A DNA stretch of 7,340 bases from Alphaproteobacteria bacterium MarineAlpha3_Bin3 (GTDB lineage Bacteria; Pseudomonadota; Alphaproteobacteria; Rhodospirillales; Casp-alpha2), in the NCBI GenBank assembly GCA_002938075.1, contig PTLK01000091.1, positions 1-7,340 of the forward strand, in the 5' to 3' direction. Below, one piece after another: positions 1 to 5,481 of the stretch (its first letter is position 1; the number at the start of each line of letters is the position of its first letter). The notes beneath the pieces were generated by a model. The model ran no database searches and was not told where the DNA came from. It saw only the letters and a list, made by a program, of their open reading frames with translations. Made by a program: the position numbers and the translations under genes.

Positions 1-491
1 CGCCGCGAATCGGCGATCCCCGCTTCGCCCGCACGGTGATCTACATGGTGTCCCACGACAAGGATGGCGCCTTGGGCCTGGTGGTCAACAGGGCCTACGG
101 CTCGGGCCCGATGGAGACATTCCTAAAGGGCTTAGACATCGACCCCGGCCAGCTCAAGGGCGACATCCGCCTCCATTACGGCGGCCCGGTGGAACCGGGC
201 GCCGGATTCGTGCTCCATACCGCCGATTACCGTGGGCCGGGCACCCGCGTCGTCAACGCCGCCATGGCCCTGACCACGGAAATGAGCGTGTTCAAGGCCA
301 TCGTTGAGGGCCACGGCCCCCGCCACAGCCTGTTCGCGCTGGGCTATTCGGGATGGGGACCGGGACAGTTGGAGGGCGAAATCGCCCGCGGCGACTGGTT
401 CAGTGCCCCCGCCGACGAAAACCTAATCTTCGACGACGACCTGAAAACCAAATGGGAGCGCGCCTCGGGGCGTGCGGGGTTGAAGCTGTAG
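1..491 (+). CDS. yqgE: YqgE/AlgH family protein (UPF0301), 5'-truncated by the window edge
   Basis: The open frame has its first whole codon at base 3 and gives 162 residues before TAG at 489-491. The stretch PRIGDPRFARTVIYM at the start is the typical N-terminal block of the YqgE/AlgH family, so the GTG at 36 is an internal valine and the true start lies off the left edge, probably only about 10-25 residues away. Further family marks are GALGLVVN, LHYGGPVEPGAGFVLHT, ALGYSGWGPGQLEGEI and APADENLIF, in the order seen in E. coli YqgE. The C-terminus stops at GLKL, roughly a dozen residues shorter than E. coli YqgE. I checked for a continuation in another frame and saw none. The molecular function of this family is not settled; AlgH was linked to alginate regulation in Pseudomonas. 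It is convergent with tyrA, with 21 bases between the stops. Confidence 0.93.
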   Translation, partial: PRIGDPRFARTVIYMVSHDKDGALGLVVNRAYGSGPMETFLKGLDIDPGQLKGDIRLHYGGPVEPGAGFVLHTADYRGPGTRVVNAAMALTTEMSVFKAIVEGHGPRHSLFALGYSGWGPGQLEGEIARGDWFSAPADENLIFDDDLKTKWERASGRAGLKL

Positions 492-512
492 GGAAGATTG
501 AGACCCGTTGGC

Positions 513-1409
513 CTAATCCTGTTTGGCGTCGATGATGCCGCGGCGGATGTCGCGGGTGCGGGTGAAGTGGTCCTCGAGCGCCTTTTCCTCGCCGCGGCTG
601 ATGGCCCGTTGCAGGGCCGTCAGGTCCTCGGTGAAACGGCCGAGGACGTCGAGCAGCGCATCCTTGTTGTTCAAAAAGATATCCCGCCACATCACCGGAT
701 CCGACGCGGCGATCCGGGTGAAGTCACGGAAGCCCCCGGCCGAGAACTTGAACACTTCTTTTTTTAGCTCGTCCCCGAGGTCGGTGGCGGTACCGACGAT
801 GGTGTAGGCGATCAGGTGCGGCAGGTGGGAGGTCAGGGCCAGGACCTGATCGTGGTGGGCGACATCCATGGTTTCGACCGTCATCCCGGCGCGCCGCCAA
901 AGCTCGCTGACGCGCTCGACGGCGGCGGCGTCGGTGTCCACGCCCGGGGTGAGGATGCACCACCGGTTTTCGAACAGCTCGGCGAAGCCGGCCTCGGGGC
1001 CCGAATGTTCGGTGCCGGTGACCGGGTGCCCGGGCACCATGTGGACGCCTTCGCCCAAGTGCGGGGCGACGTCGGTAAACATGATTTTCTTGCACGAGCC
1101 GACGTCGCTGACGATGGCGCCGGATTTCAAGGCCGGCGCAAGGGTCTCGGCGATCGAGCCGTAGGCGCCGAGCGGCGTGCACAGGACCACCAGGTCGGCG
1201 TCTTCGGCCGCTTCGGCGGCATCAAGGCTGACGCTGTCGGCGAAACCCAATTCCAGGGCCTTGTCCAGGGTCCCCTGGGTGCGCGCCGAAACGGCGATAT
1301 GGCCGGCCAGTCCTTGGCGGCGGGCGACGCGGGCCAGTGACGACCCGATCAGGCCGGCGCCGATCAAGGCCATGCGCGCGAACAGGGTATCCTTACCGGT
1401 GGCGGCCAT
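513..1409 (-). CDS. tyrA: Prephenate/arogenate (cyclohexadienyl) dehydrogenase, TyrA/TyrC type
   Basis: Oxidatively decarboxylates prephenate or arogenate on the way to tyrosine in the cytosol. The 298-residue protein has an N-terminal Rossmann fold with G17-x-G19-xx-G22 (GAGLIGSS). The signature GHPVTGTEHSGPE at 127-139 follows; H128 aligns with the catalytic histidine of the family. An all-alpha dimerisation domain carries SHLPHLIAY (194-202) and GGFRDFTRIA (225-234), whose arginines (R228, R232) are expected to bind prephenate. No ACT domain follows, so there is no fused tyrosine sensor. The end of strand beta-2 reads VSART (40-44) without the aspartate typical of NAD-dependent enzymes, which hints at NADP preference (inference). 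The ATG at 1409 is preceded by GGGAG six bases upstream, lying inside the end of hisC; the gap to the hisC stop is 3 bases, so it is the third gene of the operon. Whether prephenate or arogenate is preferred cannot be read from sequence. Confidence 0.95.
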   Translation of the reverse strand: MAATGKDTLFARMALIGAGLIGSSLARVARRQGLAGHIAVSARTQGTLDKALELGFADSVSLDAAEAAEDADLVVLCTPLGAYGSIAETLAPALKSGAIVSDVGSCKKIMFTDVAPHLGEGVHMVPGHPVTGTEHSGPEAGFAELFENRWCILTPGVDTDAAAVERVSELWRRAGMTVETMDVAHHDQVLALTSHLPHLIAYTIVGTATDLGDELKKEVFKFSAGGFRDFTRIAASDPVMWRDIFLNNKDALLDVLGRFTEDLTALQRAISRGEEKALEDHFTRTRDIRRGIIDAKQD

Positions 1410-1412
1410 CGG

Positions 1413-2501
1413 TTACTCCCGGAATGCCGCCAGGGTATCGACAAGGGCGCGCATTTCGTCCTCTTGGCCGATGGTGATACGCAGGCAATCTCCCAGCCCA
1501 TAAGCCTCCATGCGCCGGACGATGATGCCGCGGTCCTTGAGAAAGCCGTCGGCGGCCTCGGCGTCGCGGCCGGGCCCGGCGGGAAACCGGACCAAGACGA
1601 AATTGCCGGCGCTGGGCGTTACCTCAAGGCCGAGGCCCGAAAGCCGCTCGCCGGTCCAGGCCCGCCAGGTCTCGTTGTGCTTGCGGGCGTTGTCGGTGAA
1701 GTCGGTGTCGTCCAACGCCGCCACGCCGGCCGCCATGGCCGGGGCGCTGACGTTGAAGGGGCCGCGCATGCGGTTCAGCACGCCGGCGATATCCTTAGGG
1801 CAGTAGGCCCAGCCGAGACGCAAGCCGCCGAGCCCATAGATCTTGGAAAAGGTGCGCGTCATCACCACGTTTCCGCTGCCCTCGACAAGGTCGTTGCCGG
1901 GGGAATAGTCTTCCCCGGTGACGAATTCCGCATAGGCCGCGTCGATGACCAGGATCACGCCGTCATCCAAGCCGCGGCACAGCCGCCACAATTCTTCCGC
2001 CGGCAGGCAGGTGCCCGTCGGGTTGTTGGGGTTGGCCAAGAACAGAAGTTGGGTGTTGTCGTTGACTTGGCCTAACAACGCCTCGACGTCCGCCGTCAGG
2101 TTCTTTTCCGGGGCAAACACAGGGCTCGCCCCGGCGGCCTTGGCGGCAATCGGGTACATCAGGAACCCGTGTTCGCTGTACAGCACCTCGTCGCCGGGCC
2201 CGGCATAGGCTTGGCACAAAAGGCCGATCAGCTCATCGGAACCGGCGCCGCAGACGATCCTCGCCGCATCGAGGCCGTGCCGCGCCGCCAGCGCCTCGCG
2301 CAGCGCCCGGCAGTCGCCGTCGGGATAGCGGTGCAGTTCCCCTGCCGCGTCGTTGTAGGCGGCGGCGGCCTTGGGGCTGGGCCCGAAAGCGCTTTCGTTG
2401 CTCGACAGCTTGATGACCTTGTCGCGGCCGTCGAGGGACGATTCGCCGCCGACGTAGGGGTCGATGCCCATAATGCCAGGACGGGGAACGGGGTTGCTCA
2501 T
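1413..2501 (-). CDS. hisC: Histidinol-phosphate aminotransferase, likely also acting on aromatic oxo acids
   Basis: A 362-residue fold-type I PLP aminotransferase, normal length for HisC. By alignment from memory with E. coli HisC, the key residues are present: Y59 in RYPDG (contributed to the neighbouring subunit's site), N160 in ANPNNPTGT, D187 and Y190 in DAAY, the PLP lysine K220 in TFSKIYGLGGLRLGW, R228 near the cofactor phosphate, and R341 in CLRITIG for the substrate carboxylate. HisC converts imidazole acetol phosphate with glutamate to histidinol phosphate. Its position between a chorismate mutase gene and tyrA resembles the Zymomonas mobilis hisC-tyrC pairing, where the enzyme also transaminates aromatic oxo acids; a dual histidine/aromatic role here is inference. 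The ATG at 2501 overlaps the upstream stop as ATGA, suggesting translational coupling; its own Shine-Dalgarno is poor (ACGGGAT close to the ATG). No other his genes are in the window. Confidence 0.94.
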   Translation of the reverse strand: MSNPVPRPGIMGIDPYVGGESSLDGRDKVIKLSSNESAFGPSPKAAAAYNDAAGELHRYPDGDCRALREALAARHGLDAARIVCGAGSDELIGLLCQAYAGPGDEVLYSEHGFLMYPIAAKAAGASPVFAPEKNLTADVEALLGQVNDNTQLLFLANPNNPTGTCLPAEELWRLCRGLDDGVILVIDAAYAEFVTGEDYSPGNDLVEGSGNVVMTRTFSKIYGLGGLRLGWAYCPKDIAGVLNRMRGPFNVSAPAMAAGVAALDDTDFTDNARKHNETWRAWTGERLSGLGLEVTPSAGNFVLVRFPAGPGRDAEAADGFLKDRGIIVRRMEAYGLGDCLRITIGQEDEMRALVDTLAAFRE

Positions 2502-3403
2502 GATCCCGTCTCGCGTTGGTCATCGGCATCGTCTTCCAGGGCCAGTTCGGCTTCGCCCAGGGGCGTCGCGTAGCCGCCAAGGTGGACGAACTGCACCACC
2601 TGCTCGTCGAGGCCGCCGGCCAGGCTCTGAATCTGCCATCCCTCGGGGTCGATGAAGCCGTAAATCTCGACCAAATAGGCCCAGGCGGCGGGCCGGTCGG
2701 GATCGTGCCAGGTTTGATTGAAGGCGGCGGAAAAACCGGCTTGGCCGAGGGCGCTTTCGATCACCGTGAAACCGATGTCCTGTTCCGCCTCGATTGCCAG
2801 GAACGAACGGTCGCGGCCGGTTTCCTCCTGGCCGACGATGCCGACCACCAAGGCGTCCAGTTTCGCGCCCGGGCTGTTGTCGCCGGCGATGAACGGTAAC
2901 CGGGCGATGATCCGGGGCGAATCGGGGACTTCGGTCACCAGAAGCCGCCACCAGTGTTCGCTATCGTCGGGGCGAGGCATGGGCAGGATGCCGACCGTGG
3001 CCTCTCCGCTGCCCACCGCCTCGATGACGGCGCGCGATGACACATGGCGGGTCATCGGCGTGAACGAGCCGTATTGATCGCGGGCCAGGTCCCCATACCC
3101 CACATCGTCCTCGGAAACGAAGACGGAGACGGAAAAAGGCCCTTCGAAGCGAAGCGTGGCGACGATCATCTCGCGCCACATGCGCGACAGCTCGCGTTTC
3201 GGAAAGGCGCCCGAGTGGCGGGCCATCAGGCGGTAGAGAATTTCCGCCTCCCGGGCCGGCCTGATCTTGATCTTGTCGCCTTTTTTGGCCTCGCGCACCC
3301 TTTCCACCACGCGCGTCCGCTCGATGATCAAATCATGGAGGGAATCGTCGATGGCGTCTATTTCCCGGCGCAAGGCCCGGAGTTTGTCTTCGTCGGTTGT
3401 CAT
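2498..3403 (-). CDS. Chorismate mutase (AroQ type) with a degenerate prephenate dehydratase/ACT tail
   Basis: A 301-residue protein, first gene of the operon. Residues 7-88 are an AroQ helical chorismate mutase domain. By alignment from memory with E. coli PheA, R12, R29, K40, R51 and E52 match the active-site R11, R28, K39, R51 and E52, while S84 and Q88 become T83 and E87, the pair used by yeast chorismate mutase. Residues 90-170 resemble the first lobe of prephenate dehydratase (GYGDLARDQYGS, VGILPMPR). About 80 residues of the second lobe are then missing: the catalytic Thr-Arg-Phe position reads LDA (182-184) before the strand LVVGI. Residues 199-282 follow the ACT pattern of PheA (DRSFLAIEAEQDIGF, AAWAYLVEIYGF, VHLGGYATPL), but the GALV and ESRP ligand motifs are changed. 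Expect chorismate mutase activity only. The start at ATG 3403 is chosen because the domain begins at once; the in-frame TTG at 3490 adds 29 residues unlike the family. Confidence 0.9.
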   Translation of the reverse strand: MTTDEDKLRALRREIDAIDDSLHDLIIERTRVVERVREAKKGDKIKIRPAREAEILYRLMARHSGAFPKRELSRMWREMIVATLRFEGPFSVSVFVSEDDVGYGDLARDQYGSFTPMTRHVSSRAVIEAVGSGEATVGILPMPRPDDSEHWWRLLVTEVPDSPRIIARLPFIAGDNSPGAKLDALVVGIVGQEETGRDRSFLAIEAEQDIGFTVIESALGQAGFSAAFNQTWHDPDRPAAWAYLVEIYGFIDPEGWQIQSLAGGLDEQVVQFVHLGGYATPLGEAELALEDDADDQRETGS

Positions 3404-3514
3404 GGCGCGCGCCACCCAAATTCCAATGGGATCCCCGACCCTGGCCACGAGCGCCGCCGGGCCACGGGAAAAAGGCGTGGCGGGCAACAATCGAGGCCAA
3501 GACAGGCGGGCCTA

Positions 3515-3543
3515 GTGATAATGGCATGACCCCGTAAAATCAA
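3515..3543 (-). promoter_or_regulatory. Possible sigma-70 promoter for the chorismate mutase-hisC-tyrA operon
   Basis: Reading the minus strand, TTGATT (3543-3538) and TATCAC (3520-3515) are separated by 17 bases. Matches to the consensus are 4/6 and 3/6, so this is only a candidate. It would give a leader of roughly 105 bases. Confidence 0.2.
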
Positions 3544-3551
3544 AGAAAACA

Positions 3552-3580
3552 TTGACACTCTATAGCTTGACTCCTAGCTA
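3552..3580 (+). promoter_or_regulatory. Possible promoter for metX-metW
   Basis: A perfect -35 hexamer TTGACA sits at 3552-3557. At 17 bases spacing the -10 position reads TAGCTA, a poor match. A second TTGAC occurs 15 bases further on (3567-3571). An alternative is a good -10 (TAAAAT, 3535-3540) with a poor -35 near 3513; that start would place the whole structured leader inside the transcript. The sequence alone does not decide between them. Confidence 0.35.
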
Positions 3581-3636
3581 TGAGGCCGCTTTCAGGACCT
3601 CGAAAAACGACCCTTTGAAAACGCCACCGAGGCGGA
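3562..3636 (+). promoter_or_regulatory. Candidate structured RNA leader of metX
   Basis: Three consecutive hairpins can be drawn. The first pairs ATAGCT (3562-3567) with AGCTAT (3576-3581) across an 8-base loop. The second starts at the next base: GAGG+CC (3582-3587) with GG+CCTC (3595-3601, bulged A3597), loop GCTTTCA. The loop bases TTTCA (3590-3594) are complementary to TGAAA (3616-3620), allowing an H-type pseudoknot. The third pairs CGCC (3622-3625) with GGCG (3631-3634), covering the metX ribosome binding site. It does not fit the SAM-II riboswitch as I remember it, whose loop is much longer. The individual stems are short and could arise by chance. Confidence 0.3.
3629..3636 (+). promoter_or_regulatory. 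Ribosome binding site of metX
   Basis: GAGGCGGA lies 7 bases before the ATG at 3644 and supports that start. Part of it (3631-3634) can pair with CGCC at 3622-3625, which would mask it. Confidence 0.6.
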
Positions 3637-3643
3637 ACAGATC

Positions 3644-4834
3644 ATGACCGTGCCCAAAAGTCATCCCAACGGCCCATCGATCGCGGCAACGGGGACTCAA
3701 TCGTTGCCGGGCCATCACGTGCGCCTAGGGGTTGAAAAGCCCCTTAAGCTCGATTGCGGCTTGGAAATCGCCGATTTTCCCATCGCCTATCAGACCTATG
3801 GCGAACTGAACGCGGATAAATCCAACGCCATTTTCGTCTGCCACGCGTTGACCGGCGACCAATACCTGGCCGAACCCCACCCGGTGACCGGCAAGGAAGG
3901 GTGGTGGGATTTGATGGTCGGGCCGGGCAAGACCATCGACACGGAGCGCTATTTCGTCATCTGCCCCAATATCCTGGGCGGCTGCATGGGCACCTTCGGG
4001 CCGAAGGAAATCAACTCAGAGTCGGGAAAACCCTGGGGTCTGAATTTTCCGGTCATCACCATCTGCGATATGGTCCGGTGCCAGGTGCTGTTACTGGACC
4101 ACCTGGGCATCGACAAGCTTTTTGCCGTCACCGGCGGCTCGATGGGCGGCATGCAGGTCCTGGAATGGGCTTCCAAATACCCCAAGCGGCTGTTCGCGGC
4201 GATCCCGATCGCCGCCGCCGCCCACCATACGGCCCAGAACATCGCCTTTCACGAAGTCGGGCGCCAGGCCATCATGGCCGATCCCGACTGGTGCGAGGGC
4301 GATTACCTGAACCAGGGAAAGAACCCGACGAAGGGGTTGGCCGTGGCGCGCATGGCCGCCCACATCACCTATCTGTCGGACCAGTCCCTGCACCGTAAAT
4401 TCGGACGCCGGCTGCAGGACCGTGACGCCTTGTCCTATGGGTTCGATGCCGAATTCCAGGTCGAAAGCTACCTCCGCCACCAGGGCATTACCTTCGTCGA
4501 CCGGTTCGACGCCAATTCATACCTCTATATCACCCGGGCGATGGACTACTTCGATCTGGCGGCGAATCACGACGGCAACCTGGCCGATGCCTTCAAGGAC
4601 ACACCGGTGCGGTTTTGCGTGATTTCGTTTACCGGCGACTGGCTGTATCCGACGGAAGAAAACCGCCGCATCGTCCATGCCCTCAATTCGGTCGCCGCCA
4701 ACGTCAGCTTCGCGGAAGTCGAATCCGACAAGGGCCACGACGCCTTCCTGCTCGACGAGCCCGAATTCCACCGGCTGTTGAAGGGGTTCCTGGATTGCGC
4801 CGGCAAGAACAAGGCCGACGCCGGAAACGAGTGA
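3644..4834 (+). CDS. metX: Homoserine O-acyltransferase (MetX family)
   Basis: A 396-residue alpha/beta-hydrolase-fold enzyme that acylates the hydroxyl of homoserine, the first committed step of methionine synthesis. Family blocks appear in order: YQTYGELNADKSNAIF (49-64), CHALTGDQ (66-73), GWWDLMVGPGK (86-96), NILGGCMGTFGP (109-120), the nucleophile elbow GGSMGGMQ (164-171) with catalytic S166, QNIAFHEVGRQAI (198-210), FQVESYLRHQG (271-281), FTGDWLYP with D332, and SDKGHDAFL with H365. S166, D332 and H365 form the expected triad. The length is usual. The start at 3644 follows a good Shine-Dalgarno; the first 25 or so residues before HHVRLG are poorly conserved in the family. Members use acetyl-CoA or succinyl-CoA, and I cannot tell which from sequence, so the common name homoserine O-acetyltransferase is provisional. 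It overlaps metW by one base (TGATG). Confidence 0.95.
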   Translation: MTVPKSHPNGPSIAATGTQSLPGHHVRLGVEKPLKLDCGLEIADFPIAYQTYGELNADKSNAIFVCHALTGDQYLAEPHPVTGKEGWWDLMVGPGKTIDTERYFVICPNILGGCMGTFGPKEINSESGKPWGLNFPVITICDMVRCQVLLLDHLGIDKLFAVTGGSMGGMQVLEWASKYPKRLFAAIPIAAAAHHTAQNIAFHEVGRQAIMADPDWCEGDYLNQGKNPTKGLAVARMAAHITYLSDQSLHRKFGRRLQDRDALSYGFDAEFQVESYLRHQGITFVDRFDANSYLYITRAMDYFDLAANHDGNLADAFKDTPVRFCVISFTGDWLYPTEENRRIVHALNSVAANVSFAEVESDKGHDAFLLDEPEFHRLLKGFLDCAGKNKADAGNE

Positions 4835-5457
4835 TGGCCCCGGATCGCAAGTCCATCCGCGTCGACCTGCAATTGATCGCCGACATGATCGAGCCCCATT
4901 CACGGGTGCTCGACGTCGGCTGTGGCGACGGCACGTTGTTGGATTACCTGGTCAATTTCCGCCATGTGGACGGGCGCGGGATCGAGCTCAGCAGCGAAGG
5001 GGTGAAGGCCTCGATCAGCGCTGGGCTGTCGGTGATCCAGGGCGACGCCGACACCGATCTCAAGGATTACCCGGACGATGCCTTCGATTACGTGGTCTTG
5101 AGCCAGACCCTGCAGGCCATGGTCCAGCCCAAGGTGGTGCTTTCCAACCTGTTGCGTATTTCGCACCGCGCCATCGTCTCGTTTCCGAATTTCGCCCATT
5201 GGCGGGCGCGCCTGTCGCTGTTTTTTTTGGGCCGCATGCCGGTCAGCACCACGCTGCCCCATGAATGGTACGAGACGCCCAACATTCACCTTTGCACGAT
5301 CAGGGATTTCGTCGCCCTTTGCCGGCAACTGGACATCACCATCGAGGCGCAAAAGATCCTCGACGCCAGGGGCCGCGTCCGCCATGTCGGCAACGGCCTG
5401 TTTTCAGCCAATCTGTTCGGCGAACAGGCGGTGTTCCTGCTGCGAAAGAAAGACTAA
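4834..5457 (+). CDS. metW: Methionine biosynthesis protein MetW (class I SAM-methyltransferase fold)
   Basis: A 207-residue protein starting at ATG 4834, whose A is the last base of the metX stop; the open frame extends upstream to 4615 but that part is metX in another frame. Residues 25-33, VLDVGCGDG, are the SAM-binding glycine loop, and E51 in GRGIELS is the usual acidic ribose contact. MetW family blocks are clear: QTLQAM (91-96), FPNFAHWRARL (117-127), LPHEWYETPNIHLCTIRDF (141-159) and VGNGLFSANLFGEQAVF (185-201). MetW is regularly encoded directly after metX in Proteobacteria and is thought to support MetX-dependent homoserine acylation; no methyl transfer activity is firmly assigned to it, as far as I know. 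A run of eight T at 5221-5228 encodes Leu-Phe-Phe-Leu within a family-conserved part, so the frame is intact there. It converges on the methyltransferase gene, with 13 bases between stops. Confidence 0.94.
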   Translation: MAPDRKSIRVDLQLIADMIEPHSRVLDVGCGDGTLLDYLVNFRHVDGRGIELSSEGVKASISAGLSVIQGDADTDLKDYPDDAFDYVVLSQTLQAMVQPKVVLSNLLRISHRAIVSFPNFAHWRARLSLFFLGRMPVSTTLPHEWYETPNIHLCTIRDFVALCRQLDITIEAQKILDARGRVRHVGNGLFSANLFGEQAVFLLRKKD

Positions 5458-5464
5458 ACACGAT

Positions 5465-5481
5465 CCCGGTTTAAACCCGGG
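5465..5481. terminator. Possible bidirectional terminator hairpin between convergent genes
   Basis: CCCGGT (5465-5470) can pair with ACC[C]GGG (5475-5481, one bulged C) around TTAA; the core GGTTTAAACC is a perfect palindrome that contains the stop codon of the minus-strand gene. The run on the plus side is not T-rich (GTGTGCGTTCC); the minus-strand side is mildly T-rich. It fits its place 7 bases after the metW stop, but is not a classical intrinsic terminator. Confidence 0.3.

Larger units (their letters stand above)
3404..3643. promoter_or_regulatory. Divergent control region between the aromatic and metX-metW operons
   Basis: These 240 non-coding bases separate the two outward-facing operons and must hold both promoters. 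The part near metX (about 3534-3583) is clearly richer in A+T than the surrounding genes. The part near the chorismate mutase gene is GC-rich and carries inverted repeats: GCCACG at 3461-3466 with CGTGGC at 3476-3481, and CTGGCC-type sequence at 3441-3446 that could pair with the same CGTGGCC segment instead. The Shine-Dalgarno for the chorismate mutase gene is weak (GGGTGG on the minus strand, about 8 bases before the ATG). No leader peptide rich in Phe, Tyr or Trp codons was found. Confidence 0.6.

Noticed and set aside
756..768. A-rich slippery sequence in tyrA (A7 on the minus strand, codons CTA AAA AAA GAA)
   Set aside because: A -1 shift would end after about 20 codons and remove conserved residues; no stimulatory structure was seen, so programmed frameshifting is not supported.
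816..1340. 174-residue plus-strand frame opposite tyrA, and similar frames opposite hisC (1464-2075) and the chorismate mutase gene (3044-3529)
   Set aside because: Antisense shadows in GC-rich DNA; the minus-strand proteins carry complete family motifs.
3404..3490. TTG start at 3490 for the chorismate mutase gene
   Set aside because: It adds 29 residues of unlikely composition, while ATG 3403 begins directly before the AroQ domain.
3560..3643. SAM-II riboswitch upstream of metX
   Set aside because: The loop sizes and the conserved core I remember for SAM-II are not present; only a generic pseudoknot can be drawn.
4615..4833. Upstream part of the open frame containing metW
   Set aside because: It is metX sequence read in another frame; MetW begins at ATG 4834.
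5221..5228. T8 run in metW as a phase-variation or frameshift site
   Set aside because: The frame is intact and family-conserved on both sides; a single T8 in a housekeeping gene is not enough evidence.
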